A program made the position numbers and the translations under genes. A stretch of 64,000 bases of DNA, from positions 41,032-105,031 of the forward strand of contig DF240485.1 of assembly GCA_000507305.1 (NCBI GenBank), read 5' to 3'. Below the pieces are notes generated by a model, which was given only the letters and a program-made list of their open reading frames with translations, was not told where the DNA came from and ran no database searches. Source of the stretch: Breviolum minutum Mf 1.05b.01. Lineage: Eukaryota > Sar > Dinophyceae > Suessiales > Symbiodiniaceae. Positions 1 through 11,628 of this stretch are shown piece by piece; within the stretch, counting starts at the first letter, position 1; every line of letters starts with the position of its first letter.

Positions 1-742
1 GGTAAACTGCCGAAGCCTTTGGGGCCAGAACTGCAGGCATTTGAACTCGAAAAAAAAAATGACGTCCAAAGAAATTCTGGTTTGGTCTTTTTTCGGCATC
101 TTGATGGTCACTGTGATGGCTTCCTTCGGGTTGTTCTCCAAAAGACATCAATCCATATCAACCATTTTGGGGTTTTTCACCTCACCCGCCATCGTCTTTG
201 AATAAAACTTTTGGGACCCGTTGACCACCTGTTGAAATCTACCCGAAGCTGGGTAGGGATTCCTACATCCTGAGTGGGAAGAAGGCTGGGCAGATCTGGG
301 CAGAAAAGCGGAGTTTGGCAACTCGTGGGAACAAGATGAAACACAGCCCTACTAATGGTAATGAATGATTACATGTACATTATATTCATATTGGCAATAG
401 ATATCAGAAGTCATATATCAGCACATCCACACACACATAATATATATATATTATATAATTATATATATGTTATATATATATATATATTATATACGTATGT
501 GACCTCAAATATGTATACGGATGTACTAGTAGTACCGTGAATCTATGATATTCATTGGCAAGGGGTGCATCAAAACGCTCGGACTAAAAAGGTCAACCAT
601 CCTCCAAACATGAAAGCATACAGAAACATACATAATGTACAGTACAAGAATGATAGACAAAATAAAAGATCATTTTCAATCAACCAACAAATCTCATGAA
701 CAACAATAGTTTCCAACAAGTTTCAAAAAAATATACATCTTC
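1..742. other. Non-coding AT-rich stretch
   Basis: I see no supportable gene here. The short open frames lack exon-like composition or splice signals. A TA/TATA-rich microsatellite lies around 435-500. This is probably intergenic or intronic DNA. Confidence 0.4.
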
Positions 743-946
743 TTAAAAAGGCGATCTGATCTCTCTCTTTTTGTTGCGGGGGGAATGGTATCGTGCCACC
801 AGCGGTTTTCGCAGGTTCTCAACTTCCAAGTGGCGTTTCAGGTCTCTGGCCACGACTGATGGCTGTAGCTGGTGCTGCGCAAGAGTTGTTGCAGCAGATA
901 TGGCGATGAAAAGCAAAAACAAAAAAAGGCACCTGTTGGATGGCAA
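743..946 (-). CDS. Candidate terminal exon with hydrophobic segment
   Basis: On the minus strand a frame stays open to a TAA at 743-745. It encodes a strongly hydrophobic stretch (LFLFLLFIAISAATTLAQ) followed by a basic tail rich in Arg and Lys. There is no ATG directly upstream; the frame continues upstream past possible acceptors (AG before GTGCC or GTGGT), so this reads as the last exon of a split gene rather than a complete gene. The hydrophobic part could be a membrane anchor or a signal sequence. I do not recognise a family. Confidence 0.33.
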   Translation of the reverse strand: MPSNRCLFLFLLFIAISAATTLAQHQLQPSVVARDLKRHLEVENLRKPLVARYHSPRNKKREIRSPF

Positions 947-1668
947 CCAGAAATCCGGGGAAGAAAACCACCTGGGATGGTTTTAAATAACCATGTAAAT
1001 AATGGGATAGATTACTTTTCCCTGGTGTTTTGGTCCATTTCTTCGTATCAATATGGAGGGTGTGTGTGGAAGATTTGGGGGGAAAAAATGGTTGGACGGT
1101 TGGTGGATGTCATGTGGCTGCCATTGGAAGGTGCTGTTGGAAGGTTGATCCGTTTGAAACGTAGGTAGTAGGCTGTTGGATTGATGTTTGTCTGTTCTAC
1201 CCCAAGCATGGGAAAGACTCCCCGGCCCCGGAGTCTAATTTGTAAGTCTGGGCAAGTCTTTTTGGGGATAGGATGCTTTCTTAGAGGTCAATGAGTCAAT
1301 GGTAGTCCGCTACCGCTGAATATGTGGATGCAACCAGAGGGCCATGCTTAAAACGGTGAGATTTTTTCGTCAAAAAAAGCAAAAGGCAAGTGACCTATCA
1401 TTACTTGGAATTCATTGGGAAATGTGAGGAGAAGCTGATGTTGTTTGAGCCCAGCCAATGGGAACGACATCAGTTCTGGAATGAGAATGAAACAAGTTGA
1501 CCAAGGTCCAGTCACACGGCCATTGGCACAGGCATGGGCTGCCCAGTGGTGGAACATGCTCATGGGTGTTTTTTCGCCAGGAAGCATGACTGAAAAAAAA
1601 CAGAGTCCCGAACGACACTGCTGAAGTCAGGCCGAGCGCGAGCTGATGAGATTGAAGGCGAGCTGAAG

Positions 1669-1883
1669 TGGAGTTTGGAGGGGGGAACAACCGACCCTCC
1701 AAGAGCTTGGAAGACCTTGTTACTATAGGAGACTTTTATCACCTTGAAACTCCATTAGATTTTGGTGATGCTAACCTCCACGTCACACCTGCTGGTGTTG
1801 ACCTGCTGTTTTGTGAGAGAGTAGGGCCAGGGAAGATGTTACTAGTCGCACCTTCGCTTCAACTTGCTAGTAGGAGACGCTGA
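1669..1883 (+). CDS. Candidate exon, unknown protein
   Basis: After a possible acceptor (GAGCTGAAG|TG) a frame of about 71 codons runs to TGA at 1881-1883. It begins GVEFGGGNN-like and ends in an Arg-rich tail. The composition is protein-like and there are no low-complexity runs. No ATG is present at the start, so upstream exons would be needed. Family not recognised. Confidence 0.38.
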
Positions 1884-2325
1884 CGAAAGACGTGACTCAG
1901 TCTGGGTACCCACAGATGTGGCAGAATGAAGTTGGGTAGATGACCTGTGACCATGACGTTGCTTCAGATCTGGAGGATGTCCTATCATATCAGTCATATC
2001 CACATCTCATTGGAGTTGCTTATGGTGCTTCAATTGTCGTGTTATTTTTGTATATACCCGTTTTCACTTAAATAGAGATTCTTTTCGAGATTGTTTTGTT
2101 CCTAAATTTTTGTTGTGATCCTTTCCTTTTCAAATAAGAGGAGGATTAGTGAAACCAAACCAAGCTTTCTTCATTTTTTAATTGGCCCCCCCCCCCAAAG
2201 CCAAAGTTCTTAACAAGGCCCACCTTACAGGATGATGGTGGTTCATTATTCCTTAAAGAAGGCCGGCTATTTCTCAGGGATTTAATGGCATTGCGTATGC
2301 TTTTGAGGATTTGCATCTAAAGATT

Positions 2326-2425
2326 CTGTTGACGGACAAAATCCTGTACCACCTGGGACCTGCGACATCAAAAAACATTGAAAAATAATGGGATAACCTA
2401 CCAACCTCAACTGGTGATCGCCCGA
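2326..2425 (+). repeat. MITE-like family 1, degenerate copy
   Basis: Begins with CTGTTGACGGACAAAATCCT and contains the internal AATAATGGGATAA of the family (compare the intact copies at 32167 and 59394). The right end is eroded, so the exact border is uncertain. Confidence 0.55.
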
Positions 2426-2539
2426 TTCCTTCCATTTTTGCCATAGCCCTCGCTGAAACATTCGCCAAACTTCGCCCCTGAAGAATGGATGCTTGGGGGG
2501 AAGCTGAGGCCGAGGCCTCTTGGGAATGTCCAGCTTCAG

Positions 2540-2695
2540 GGGGCGAACTGTTAGTTTCAAGTGCCACCCTCTAAGGTTTCCCACCTTGGCACGGAAGTTC
2601 TCGGAGTGCAAGAGTGCCTTGCAGCCGGGGCAGATGGCGGGTGACCTTGGTGCGCAAAGCCCAGGTGATGCAAGTGGCTTGCTGGATGTACAGGT
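2540..2695. CDS. Coding-like segment, strand uncertain
   Basis: Both strands carry gene-like frames. The plus strand has a Gly/Ala/Ser-rich frame ending at a good donor (GATGTACAG|GTCAAATC, donor near 2695). The minus strand has a frame running DLYIQQATCITWALRTK and onward. Only one can be real and I cannot decide. No family is recognised. Confidence 0.3.
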
Positions 2696-3222
2696 CAAAT
2701 CTCTAATTATATACATTTGATATAATTTGATGCTTAAGTTACTAAATCTGCGGATGTTGCAAACATTAGGAGCCAATAAATATTTTTTCTTTGTGGCAGG
2801 AAATTGTTCTGTTTAATTTTTTGAGGTAGGAAAATGATTGGATTTTTTTGGGCCCCATGAGCCAGTGAGACAGATTCATAGAGATTGATCTTCCATGCTT
2901 GTTGTGGAAAGGGTGCAGTTTGATAGTATACATTTGTGATGTGATGTAATCTGATGTATCATATGGGTAAAAATTCTAAGAGATGTTTGATGATTTTTTC
3001 GACATGATGTAGACAGCTGTATGCATATGTATCTTCCCATATTGTATCATTATGTAACACTGTCTATAAACTTAATATACCCATCTTCATGAAATACCAT
3101 GGCATGATATACTATACAGGAGATATACAGTGAATACAGTGCACGGTGAGGAGACTTCCCAGAAAATCCTTCACTTGCTGTTACTGGGAGAAGGGAGCTG
3201 CCAGCATCGCATCCGCGATGAG

Positions 3223-5070
3223 GTTGGATCTCCAAGGGAACGCAAGACCCTGCCTTGGAAGAAGCTGTTTTCGCACTGGAGGCCACACGTGACTGGAAAA
3301 CGACCTGCGTTTTTTCTTTTTGAGGAAGCCAATGAATTCTTCAAGATTAAAAAAAAAGCCAATGTAATTCTCTTATCTCTAAGGGTGCATAATTTTTGGA
3401 GGAGGGACAAAAAGCTACCGCATTCAACTGGAATGGTGGAGCGAAGGGTGTAAAAACAGTTTCTACGGTGGAATTGAAGTTCATTGAACATGGTCTGACT
3501 GTTCTCCGTGTAGAGGCTTCAGGACTCAACCTGTTTCATGCAAGAATCTTGAACTCTTTTTTCCGGGGAGGAAGAGACCTGGACATGACAAACTTTTTGC
3601 TCCCAATACCTACAGTTCTTCACATAGTATTCTTCAACTTTTGGCTAATACTATAGATATAGAACATGTTGTATGTATGTATTTATATATATATATAGGA
3701 TTATTTACAGTTCCACCTCCCCAAAGAGTTTCATCAGGCGAATGCTATCCATGAAACGGAAGGTTTTTGAAGCAACCGGAGTCACTTGTCCAGGTGAATG
3801 GACTGAGTGACCTCGTTACCACGGCACGTGGGGTACACATTGTGCAGAGATATGCCTGATGCGCTCAGCCCAAGATTAGCAAGGGGGGAAATCTATCCAG
3901 TCTATCAGATGATTTCGGAGGCTTTCCAGAGATGCAAAAACATCAAAGTTTTAAGCAGCGAAGTAGCTGAAACAGCATGAAACCATAGGGGTGTTTCCTT
4001 AAATGGTGGTACCCCCTAAACGCCCAAAAATGATCGTTTTTAGTAGAAAAACCAATGGTTGTTTGGTACCACCATTTTAGGAAACCCGCATAGGTGAAAC
4101 TGTGATGGCCACTGTTGAAATTGACGTCCCTTGGAGTCTTACTTCACTGGGCTGAAGCTCTCCCCGCATTGGGGGTGAACTTAGACCTCAGTCTCTGAAA
4201 ATATTGGGGTGAACCGCCAGCGAGAAAATGGTGGAAAGATGTGGGGTCCGTGGGAGATTGGACATCCTGACCTTTATCTTTGCACCAAAAAATGTCATTG
4301 AATTTAATTGTATGCAAACGATCTACCTTGTCATAATCACAGTGTCCGCTGACAATGCTCATGAAATGATTAGGATGTAATGTATGATGCCTGCTTTGCT
4401 ATGTTATTATGTTAGCGTTTTTTTTATTTGATTTTTGGAGGTACCCTGTGATGAATCTGATGAATGTATCCTGCCGCGACGTTTTTTTTGCTCCAGGGGC
4501 AAAGGGGGTCCCAGTGACAAAGCAAGAACGACATTGTGTCACTTTTGCGCATGCCACATTGCTGTGCATTTTTGGTGTATTGTCTCTGTTGCCTGTTTCA
4601 AACATAGCTGAAGGGTAGGCCGCTTTGACAGAATGCCCGAAGGAAAGAGTGCCCAGGTTTGGTTTCCCGGTGTGGAAACACCGCATGACCATGGAAACAA
4701 AGGGAAGAAACAGGGATGACGAGGTGATAAGACAGGCAATTGACATTTTTTTATGAGACAGGCATGCACCTCATCCTGTATTTGCAGGATGGTTCATTCC
4801 TAGTTTGTGCCTCAATTTTTACATTTGTATTTAATTTTTTTGCAAGTCGTCATCAATCTTTCAGAAAATATTGCCCCCTAACTCCCTACTCCATCATCAA
4901 GCATGGAAGGGTTTTTATTGTTTGTCTCTCTCGACACCCGTTGTTTTTTTTGAATTTGCCTGAATTCGCAGGTCTCAAGCGCTTGGCAGTTGCAGCCTTC
5001 AGCAGACGACCTCAACTGGGGTTCTGGGGAGAGGGCTTTGCCACCTTCAGTTTACCAACCCGGCTGGTGA
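3223..5070 (+). CDS. Three-exon gene, unknown protein (5' end missing)
   Basis: Exons 3223-3308, 3402-3515 and 4972-5070. Exon 1 starts after GATGAG, runs WISKGTQDPALEEAVFALEA and ends TGC|GT. The 93-nt GT-AG intron joins it in phase 0 to exon 2, which starts EGQKATAFNWNGGAKGVK. Exon 2 probably ends at GAG|GC (3515) or CGT|GT (3509). Exon 3 starts after TTCGCAG, runs SSAWQLQPSADDLNWGSGER and ends with TGA at 5068-5070. All junctions agree in phase. The long second intron contains a family-3 MITE. The protein is soluble-looking with no membrane segment. Family not recognised; a start codon must lie in an upstream exon. Confidence 0.5.
3985..4092 (+). repeat. MITE-like family 3, copy a
   Basis: Imperfect palindrome of about 108 bp. 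The left end ATAGGGGTGTTTCC is matched by the right end GGAAACCCGCAT read in reverse. It shares ends with the copies at 27601 and 33085. It sits in the long second intron proposed for the 3.2-5.1 kb gene. Confidence 0.6.
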
Positions 5071-5631
5071 ATGAATGATTCTCACGTTCATTCAATTGCA
5101 TTCTAAATATATATATATATATATATGTAGTCTAGAGTCTATACATTTATTTCTTTACATTAGTATATCTACATATATTGTGTAATTTATCTGGATGAAT
5201 CTGCCAGATGAGCAGATATGATATGACTAGTTTTTCATGAGGACTGGATTGATAGACCTTGTTTGATTTGCAGCAGTTGTATGCCAAAGGCAGGCATTTG
5301 AGCCACCATTTCATAAAGGAGGCCTCCTGTATCAAACAGTGATCCTCAGCCCAACCAAAGGGAGGGAGGTTCGTCTCGCATTTGTATGAACAAATATAGG
5401 AAAAATGTCCAGATAAAGAGATGTTCGGCACGACATTATTGCTCAGTATATGTAGGCGCTGTGGGCTAGGCTCCGTTCCGTTTCTTGATAGTGAACAGCG
5501 ATGTACACGTTGACACGGGGCCCCCACTGTGTCAGGTCGGAACTTGGTTCTTACCACAGTCACGGACCACAGCAAGGACGGTAATAACGCTAAGCGCTGA
5601 GAAACATCTAAGTACCTCGAAGTCCTTAATT

Positions 5632-5633
5632 TT

Positions 5634-5685
<52 letters not shown>

Positions 5686-5694
5686 CCATCCTAG
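5632..5694 (+). repeat. (TCA)n microsatellite
   Basis: About twenty TCA units. The reverse strand reads as poly-Met, which inflates an apparent 180-codon minus-strand frame downstream; that frame is not a gene. Confidence 0.95.
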
Positions 5695-5699
5695 GTGAA

Positions 5700-6111
5700 G
5701 AGTGACCTCAAACCACTTGACCTCAACGCAAGTTACATGAATTTTACATAGTTAGGGCATATTTTTGTATTTGAATGCCCTTTAACATGACATTTCACGA
5801 TCTTGAAATCCAATTCGCCGAGACTTTCAGAACTTCCAACTAAAATGGGGTGGTCACCTTGGAGTACCACAAGGAACTCCTGAAACGACCAGGCGACCCC
5901 CCCAGTGTCAGGTACCTAACCACCAGGGGACCGGGGAGGTGCTTCCAGCAATTACTTGGAGTATGAATCTTAGGACCTGAGATTGATTTTTTCCATTTTT
6001 TTCCACTCTTTTGGTGGCCTATTTCAAGGTGTTCGAGGTTGGTTCCTGTGATTTTGACCATATTTGTTGATGCGATCCGTTTATGGATATTTTTTGACAA
6101 AGACCTGTCAC
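5700..6111. other. No recognisable gene
   Basis: Mixed-composition DNA without convincing exons on either strand. Confidence 0.3.
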
Positions 6112-6290
6112 CCCAGTAGTAAAGTCCACCGAAACGAACAAGCAAAATCCCTGTGCTCAACCAACGCGTTTGCTTCGAAAGGAGCCTTGTCACAAAAGCT
6201 GCGCCAACAGAGCGCCCACGTCGAAGCCGGAGAGCCTAGAGATAAGTTGGACGACAACAATTGGATCCTGGAAAAAAAACCGAGATATTT
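6112..6290 (+). CDS. Candidate exon, charged protein segment
   Basis: An open frame includes SKGALSQKLRQQSAHVEAGE and continues charged (EPRDKLDDNNW). A second plus frame is also open here, so the frame choice is uncertain. No clear donor or acceptor pair; the boundaries are approximate. Family unknown. Confidence 0.3.
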
Positions 6291-6299
6291 AGGGGTTTT

Positions 6300-8397
6300 G
6301 ATTTCAGGAGATGCCCAGGTGAATAATAAATAAACATATGATGGCTTGATTTCACCAGAATGCCCTGTTCAAGTTGATGTTGGTGTTATGTAGCTGCGTG
6401 TCGGTTTCTGGAGATGTGACACGTCATCCTTATGTCAACCACAGATGCCCTCAGCCCCCTTCATGATGCGTGCATCAGAGATGTAACTCATGAAACCCCT
6501 GACTATAGTGACCAGTTGGGGCCTCTCTGTTTGACTAAGGGCCACCAGAAAAGTTGCGAACGCTACAAAAAAGGGGACTTTCCAGTGATGTGTTTTTCTC
6601 CGCTTACCATTGCATCGTGGCTTTTTCCACCTTGCCGGGCCCGAAGGTGCCACGAGCTGGCAGGATGGGCCGGGGCGACCGTGTGCAGAGCGGAGGGTCG
6701 GGGTTTGCAGGATGTGACATACATCATCATGTACGGTGAACACTTTTGTAGTAATGGTCCGGAATTCCTTTCAGTTTTGTAAGTCGAATTCTGTGGGATG
6801 GAAAATTTTCTCCAGTAAACCATGCAAATCACCCGAGTTCTAAAGTGGGTTTGCCAGCAGTTAGTTGATGGTTGGACAGCATCCATTCGCGACAGTGAAT
6901 GGGAACTCATTCCATAAGGGAGTTGTAGAGCAAGGCTATACTAGAAAGGTGGATCTTTCAAGGGCGAGCTGACCTAAAACCCCACCTCTCACAGATGATG
7001 GATATGACTTTGAACTCTTCAACAAGCTTTGATTGATGTTGTGTCCAATCGAGATTGCCTTCATACATCATGGTATATCATGATCATGGATCAAAGGTTG
7101 CCTTCGTGGAACCTGGGTTTCCTCGTCGTTTCTGGAGGACTTGATGAAGTATCTCAGTCTTCCGGAAAGCCGTCGAGCACGAACTCTGGCCATGGCAAGG
7201 GCACCAAGGATTTGCCAAAGTTGCCGTGGTGTTGCAGTCTTGGACAGAGACATTAGGGTCCCTTTCTTTGGGTGGCAGGGTGGTTTTAGGAATGTTATCT
7301 GGACAAATCGGACCACAGTCCCGAAAATCATAGAGAAACAAGGCATGTCAACCTTCAATTCAAGAAATGACAAGGTTGGATATCATTTGCAGCAACAATT
7401 TGTTGGGGCATTTCAACAATGACAAGCTGGGATGGCATGTGGGTATCATGCCCAAGAAAGGCGGCGAAGATGGCCCGACAGCAACTCCAGAAGGTGAGCA
7501 AGTTTGAGCACCATGTTTTATACAAACCAGGATTTTGAGGGATTTTGTCCATCAACATTATGTTTAGAGGCTCCTACAACAACTTGTGGAGGCGTTTGTT
7601 GATGGTGTAATTTTCTCAGAAGTTTTGCTCCTGCCAAGCGAGTTGTGATCTTCTTCCTTGATCAGTCTGTGGTATTGAACGTTCAGAAACCCGGAGGTTT
7701 TGCATCCAATTTTTCCCAGTTTTCCCTCCAAACATCTCCAGGACGAGTTATTCGAATCTGAACATCTGATGCTCAGATGAAAAACTCCTCATGGTGTGTC
7801 CTGTAAGGGATAGGGATTTTTGGGGATCCAGACCGGATTGCCAGGCCATGGAGCGAAGTCGGCACTACCGGAAGGCGCGCCTGGGTTGTAAACAACCGGA
7901 AAAAAAAGATCCACTCTTTTACAGGAGACCCGGAGGGATTTTTGTTCATGGATTTTCATGGTTGCTTTTCTAATATATATATATATTATATATATATATA
8001 TGCTAATATGAAATCGGATTTTAAATGTGACCTGGAGGCACAACGGAAATTTCCAAATTTAGGAGTTGTCCTACTTCAGGTTGATGAACATGCCAAAGGG
8101 TGAATGTTTACTGATGGGATCAACCCCCTGCTGTTTGACGTGTTCAACTAGGGGACTACGTCAACCCAATTGAACAACAACTGCCTAGGGCTTAGGGGTT
8201 TAATCGTCTGAATTAACCTGGGGTTTGAGTAGTCCAAGGTGAATATCAATTGCCCATAACCTTGGGTGTGGAGCATGCTGACCATGGGCATGGCCAGGTT
8301 GCGAAGAAAGCCTGGACGCCGACCCTTGACACGCTTCATGAAGGTGGGGTCACACATATCATCACCGCCGTGGACCAAAAAACGTTGGCGATGTCAC
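6300..8397. other. No firm gene; weak open frames only
   Basis: Several frames of 75-116 codons exist on both strands, but none has paired splice signals or a recognisable motif. A TA-repeat lies near 7972-8002. Probably intergenic or intronic. Confidence 0.3.
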
Positions 8398-8524
8398 GGT
8401 TCATTGGTTCGTTGGGGGATGGGCAGGTCTTGCAAACAAAGATGATGGCACCACCTTCCTCACCCTCTTCGACCAGGATATCGGTCATTGGCCGAGCACA
8501 AAAGTACCAATGCCCTCGAAACAT
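8398..8524 (-). CDS. Possible RNA polymerase small-subunit zinc-ribbon exon
   Basis: The minus-strand frame starts at ATG (8524) and ends at a donor AAC C|GTGACATC (exon end 8398). It contains DILVEEGEEGG and then IIFVCKTCPSP. This resembles the first zinc ribbon of the RPC10/POLR3K and RPB9 family, whose pattern is FCxxC, LIVEEG and FxCxTCP. The second CxxC pair is present. In the first pair only one cysteine is seen (FCARPM), so the metal site would be incomplete unless the exon boundary differs. A further minus-strand frame at 8230-8390 (CDPTFMKRVKGRRP) might be a next exon. This is a motif impression, not a confirmed homology. Confidence 0.35.
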
Positions 8525-9377
8525 CTTGAAACTAGCATGGTCAACGACCAAGGTTGGTATGTCAAGCAAGTTCCACGTCCACTCCTTGCCATGCCTCCGG
8601 CTTTGCCAGGTCAGGGCCCTCAAACGTGTTTTTGAAAACAGGATGGAAACGCATGGAAATGTAGCCTGATCTCAAACCTCTTGTGAGGTGCTACAGCTGG
8701 TATGCCCAAGAAGCCTCTTGATGGCAGTTGAAGATGGGTCAGATTCCTTTGTAGACTTGATACCTTGTCAGTATACCGCGGTTATCCAATCACATCCAGG
8801 CACAACAATGGCACAATATCTATTTCAATATTCTTTCTTATCCCAAACAACTTTCGATCCTGCGTGCATCCTTTGTCTTTGTGTGTTTTTTAATGCACTA
8901 TTTTACCTCCTTGGTGATTACATGTGTACATCAGTACATCTGCATCTATGCATGGCGAACTGCAAAGTTCAGAACCCATGCAGCCCTTCCACCATTTCTC
9001 TCGGAGGACCCCGGGTCTTCCAGATCTGGAAACAGACCTTGATCATCAGATATTTCCACTTCCACTACGTTGGTCAAAGGAATGTATGAAAGGGATTGAA
9101 CAGGTACAAGAATCCTGAAGACATAGAATATGCCAACATTTCATTTCTGGTATCGGTTTTACCTTCAGCCCCTATGAATTTGAGGATGATTACACCCTGG
9201 AAACCAGCAGCTCGCCCTGAAAAATGATATTTGAATTCGATTCCGCTTCCTTTGAACGGATGGTACCTTGTCAGGGGCGGGGTGATACACTGGAAGTATC
9301 TGGAAGTATATAAATCTCTCCAAACCCATGGTGCTGGGCCGTCGTCAGCCTTCTCCTAACTTTCGCTGGATTTGCAG

Positions 9378-9484
9378 GGAAGACTTGCCCCCTCCACCCC
9401 CATGTCGTGGCGGCATTGCTCCATGTCCACCGTGCCAAAGCTTAGCTTGGGAAACGATGGCGGCCAAGATTGGAAGGGAGCGAG
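9378..9484 (+). CDS. Candidate exon, proline/cysteine-rich
   Basis: Strong acceptor GGATTTGCAG|G, then a frame beginning EDLPPPPPCRGGIAPCPPC and ending at CGA G|GTTGAC. It starts in phase 2 and ends in phase 1. The Pro-rich and CxxC-containing composition is unlike intron DNA. Another frame over the same bases is open for longer but has less convincing composition. Function unknown. Confidence 0.38.
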
Positions 9485-10395
9485 GTTGACAGAGCTGTTG
9501 GGAGGGATCGATTTAGACCTGCACCAACAGACCAACATGACCATATTTGAGAGGCAGCCATTGGGTCCAGCTTCTTATGATCCAGTTTTCGTATGTTTTC
9601 TTGCCAACATACCCTAAAAGTAGCATACCCACCCATACATACCCTGGATCCGACTGGCACACCGGTATAGGACCCAGGTGGCGGTTTTGAGTTCTATGGG
9701 TTTCCATGAATCGCACGGGGGTAACAAGAGCCGATGATGCAAACCACATGAAATGTGTTTGTTCATTGAGTTTGCATAATTCCTTGACTTGGTCTTTCAT
9801 TAACTTTCGACTGCCACATTTATACTTTAAGATAATAGTAGAATATTCCGAAAACCCCCCCTGCAGAATTTATATCTACAGGAACCATTATCATATAAGT
9901 CTGTATGGCATGGTGTAACCAACTGGTGCAACTTAGCGATGGACTCATTGTATCAGGTCAGAACCTCCAAAGCAACATGCCATGAGACGTCAACGCCCCT
10001 TGAAGGTGCTTTTTTAACGAGTCACCGGTGAAGCGGTTTGAAACAGCAGTGGTGACAGCGTAGCATATGACCAACGGTAATTTCACTGGTTGTATCTGGT
10101 AATCTAAAAAAAACTGTGGAAGGATCCTTTTGGGCTCAACAACGAACAACGGCACAGGTGAATCGTTGTTAAACTCATGGGTTTTGAACCCTGCTTTTTT
10201 CATGCAAGGGAAATGGTACACTTCTTGGAGCGACCGAACATCCCTGGGCCAACGGCATCCAGCAACTTGGGCTCCTTGAATCCTGGAGAGTTTTTTGTTT
10301 AGAGAATTTTTGCATCAGATGGAACATATTATTGCCAATTGTATCTTGAAGTTGAGTATGTTATTTGCATACATTTTCAAATATAAAATATACCC

Positions 10396-10880
10396 GCAGA
10401 CCGGGACTTTCGCCGACCCTGAAACACACCCCTTGCACGGTTTCGGTCCTTTTTGCCGGGGCCGTGTTTTGGCGTTTGGGCTTTTTTTGCTGGACAATAC
10501 TAGATCCATTACAGTAAAGGATTTGTGAGTCGTCATTTGTTTTTGTTCATCTCTAGAAGTTTCAAACATTTATTATCTTCACGTTTCCTTGAGGACGTTG
10601 AAATCAACGTTTAAACATCCGCGAATCAATTTTTTAAAAGTGCTACGGAATGGACTGCTTCGGTACATACTTTACACATGCCCAAACATGTAATGTAACC
10701 CCTGTTTAAAGTGCTACGGAATGGACTGCTTTTCACCCTGATGCCCTGGATTGGCTTGATTCTGAGTTGCAAGAAGAAAAATCTTCTTGAAACACCAAAA
10801 AAAAATCTAACGAAGGTGCACAAGTCAAAAAAGGCCTTAAAACACCGTACTGTCGGGTCGGCGAACGTCCCGGTTTGCGC
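10396..10880 (+). mobile_element. Non-autonomous element with terminal inverted repeats
   Basis: The left end GACCGGGACTTTCGCCGACC (from about 10401) matches, in reverse complement and with a few mismatches, the right end GGTCGGCGAACGTCCCGGTT (about 10856-10875). The roughly 485 bp between them have no transposase-like frame. The interior carries a duplicated 24-mer (10637 and 10708). It fits a MITE or other non-autonomous DNA element. No target-site duplication was established. Confidence 0.55.
10637..10731 (+). repeat. 24-bp direct repeat pair
   Basis: The sequence that contains GTGCTACGGAATGGACTGCT occurs identically at 10637-10660 and 10708-10731, 71 bp apart, inside the inverted-repeat element. 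Confidence 0.9.
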
Positions 10881-11047
10881 GAAAATATATATACTGTAGC
10901 TGATCTATACAGTACACCTCTTTTGACCCGAAGAAAGAGTTCAGAACTCCAGGCCATGACATGAAATGCCTTTCATGACGTTTCTATCAGTGTCAGCACT
11001 GGTATTCATGATTTCTTAACAATACATTTCCTTTTTAATCAGGCCGT

Positions 11048-11452
11048 ATGACGCCCGTATTTCCGGTGGGGTTGGCTTCAGCGGGTATCATCGTGCATCA
11101 AACCGACGTGCGATACCGAGACCACAAAAAAGCTCCTATGACAGGACAGAGCAGGCCGAGATTCAATGCGGCTTTTGTTTTTGTGCCACCAAACATGTGT
11201 TGGAAAGCATATAGTTTCTATATGTTTCTATGCGGTTTTGTTGTTGATGATAATGATGGCTTTGACTCGTCCCTGTCGCATTCTGTGAGCCACATCTTGA
11301 TTGGAAAAGAAGCTGATTCGAGAGATTCGAACAGATTAGGGTGTCACTGGAATGAAGTGCGAGTCACAACAGCCAGGGAGCATTATCCGCCCTCACCTCC
11401 TGGATCGTCAGAATGGGCCTGCGCTGCTTGCAGGCAAGATATTTTATCCTGA
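11048..11452 (+). CDS. Open frame of 134 codons, doubtful
   Basis: ATG at 11048 shortly after an acceptor-like TTTTTAATCAG|GC. The frame is open to TGA at 11450-11452. The first half (PVFPVGLASAGIIVHQTD) looks protein-like; the second half is poorer. It could be an exon whose donor lies inside the frame, or chance. No motif is recognised. Confidence 0.28.
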   Translation: MTPVFPVGLASAGIIVHQTDVRYRDHKKAPMTGQSRPRFNAAFVFVPPNMCWKAYSFYMFLCGFVVDDNDGFDSSLSHSVSHILIGKEADSRDSNRLGCHWNEVRVTTAREHYPPSPPGSSEWACAACRQDILS

Positions 11453-11588
11453 GTGTTGTAGGACTGGAGGGATGACGGCCATCAGAGACATGTTTCAATA
11501 CGTTTGCTTTTTGTTGGGGGGATACATTTTTGAATTTCATATGTTGATGTGCTTCAACATGTGTATGTTACAATTAAATTCATCTGAA

Positions 11589-11605
11589 AGCATGTGTTGG
11601 CTCAA
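11589..11605 (+). promoter_or_regulatory. Possible relic of dinoflagellate spliced leader
   Basis: AGCATGTGTTGGCTCAA resembles the 3' part of the dinoflagellate spliced leader (known sequence CCGTAGCCATTTTGGCTCAAG). It lies 23 bp upstream of the ATG of an intronless gene. Nine bases (TTGGCTCAA) match exactly and the rest only with gaps, so chance is possible. Confidence 0.35.
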
Positions 11606-11628
11606 AAAACGTGGGCCTGTTAACAAGA

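Noticed and set aside
5147..5689. 180-codon minus-strand frame beginning with poly-Met.
   Set aside because: The start is the reverse of a TCA microsatellite and the rest lacks splice signals, motifs or protein-like composition.
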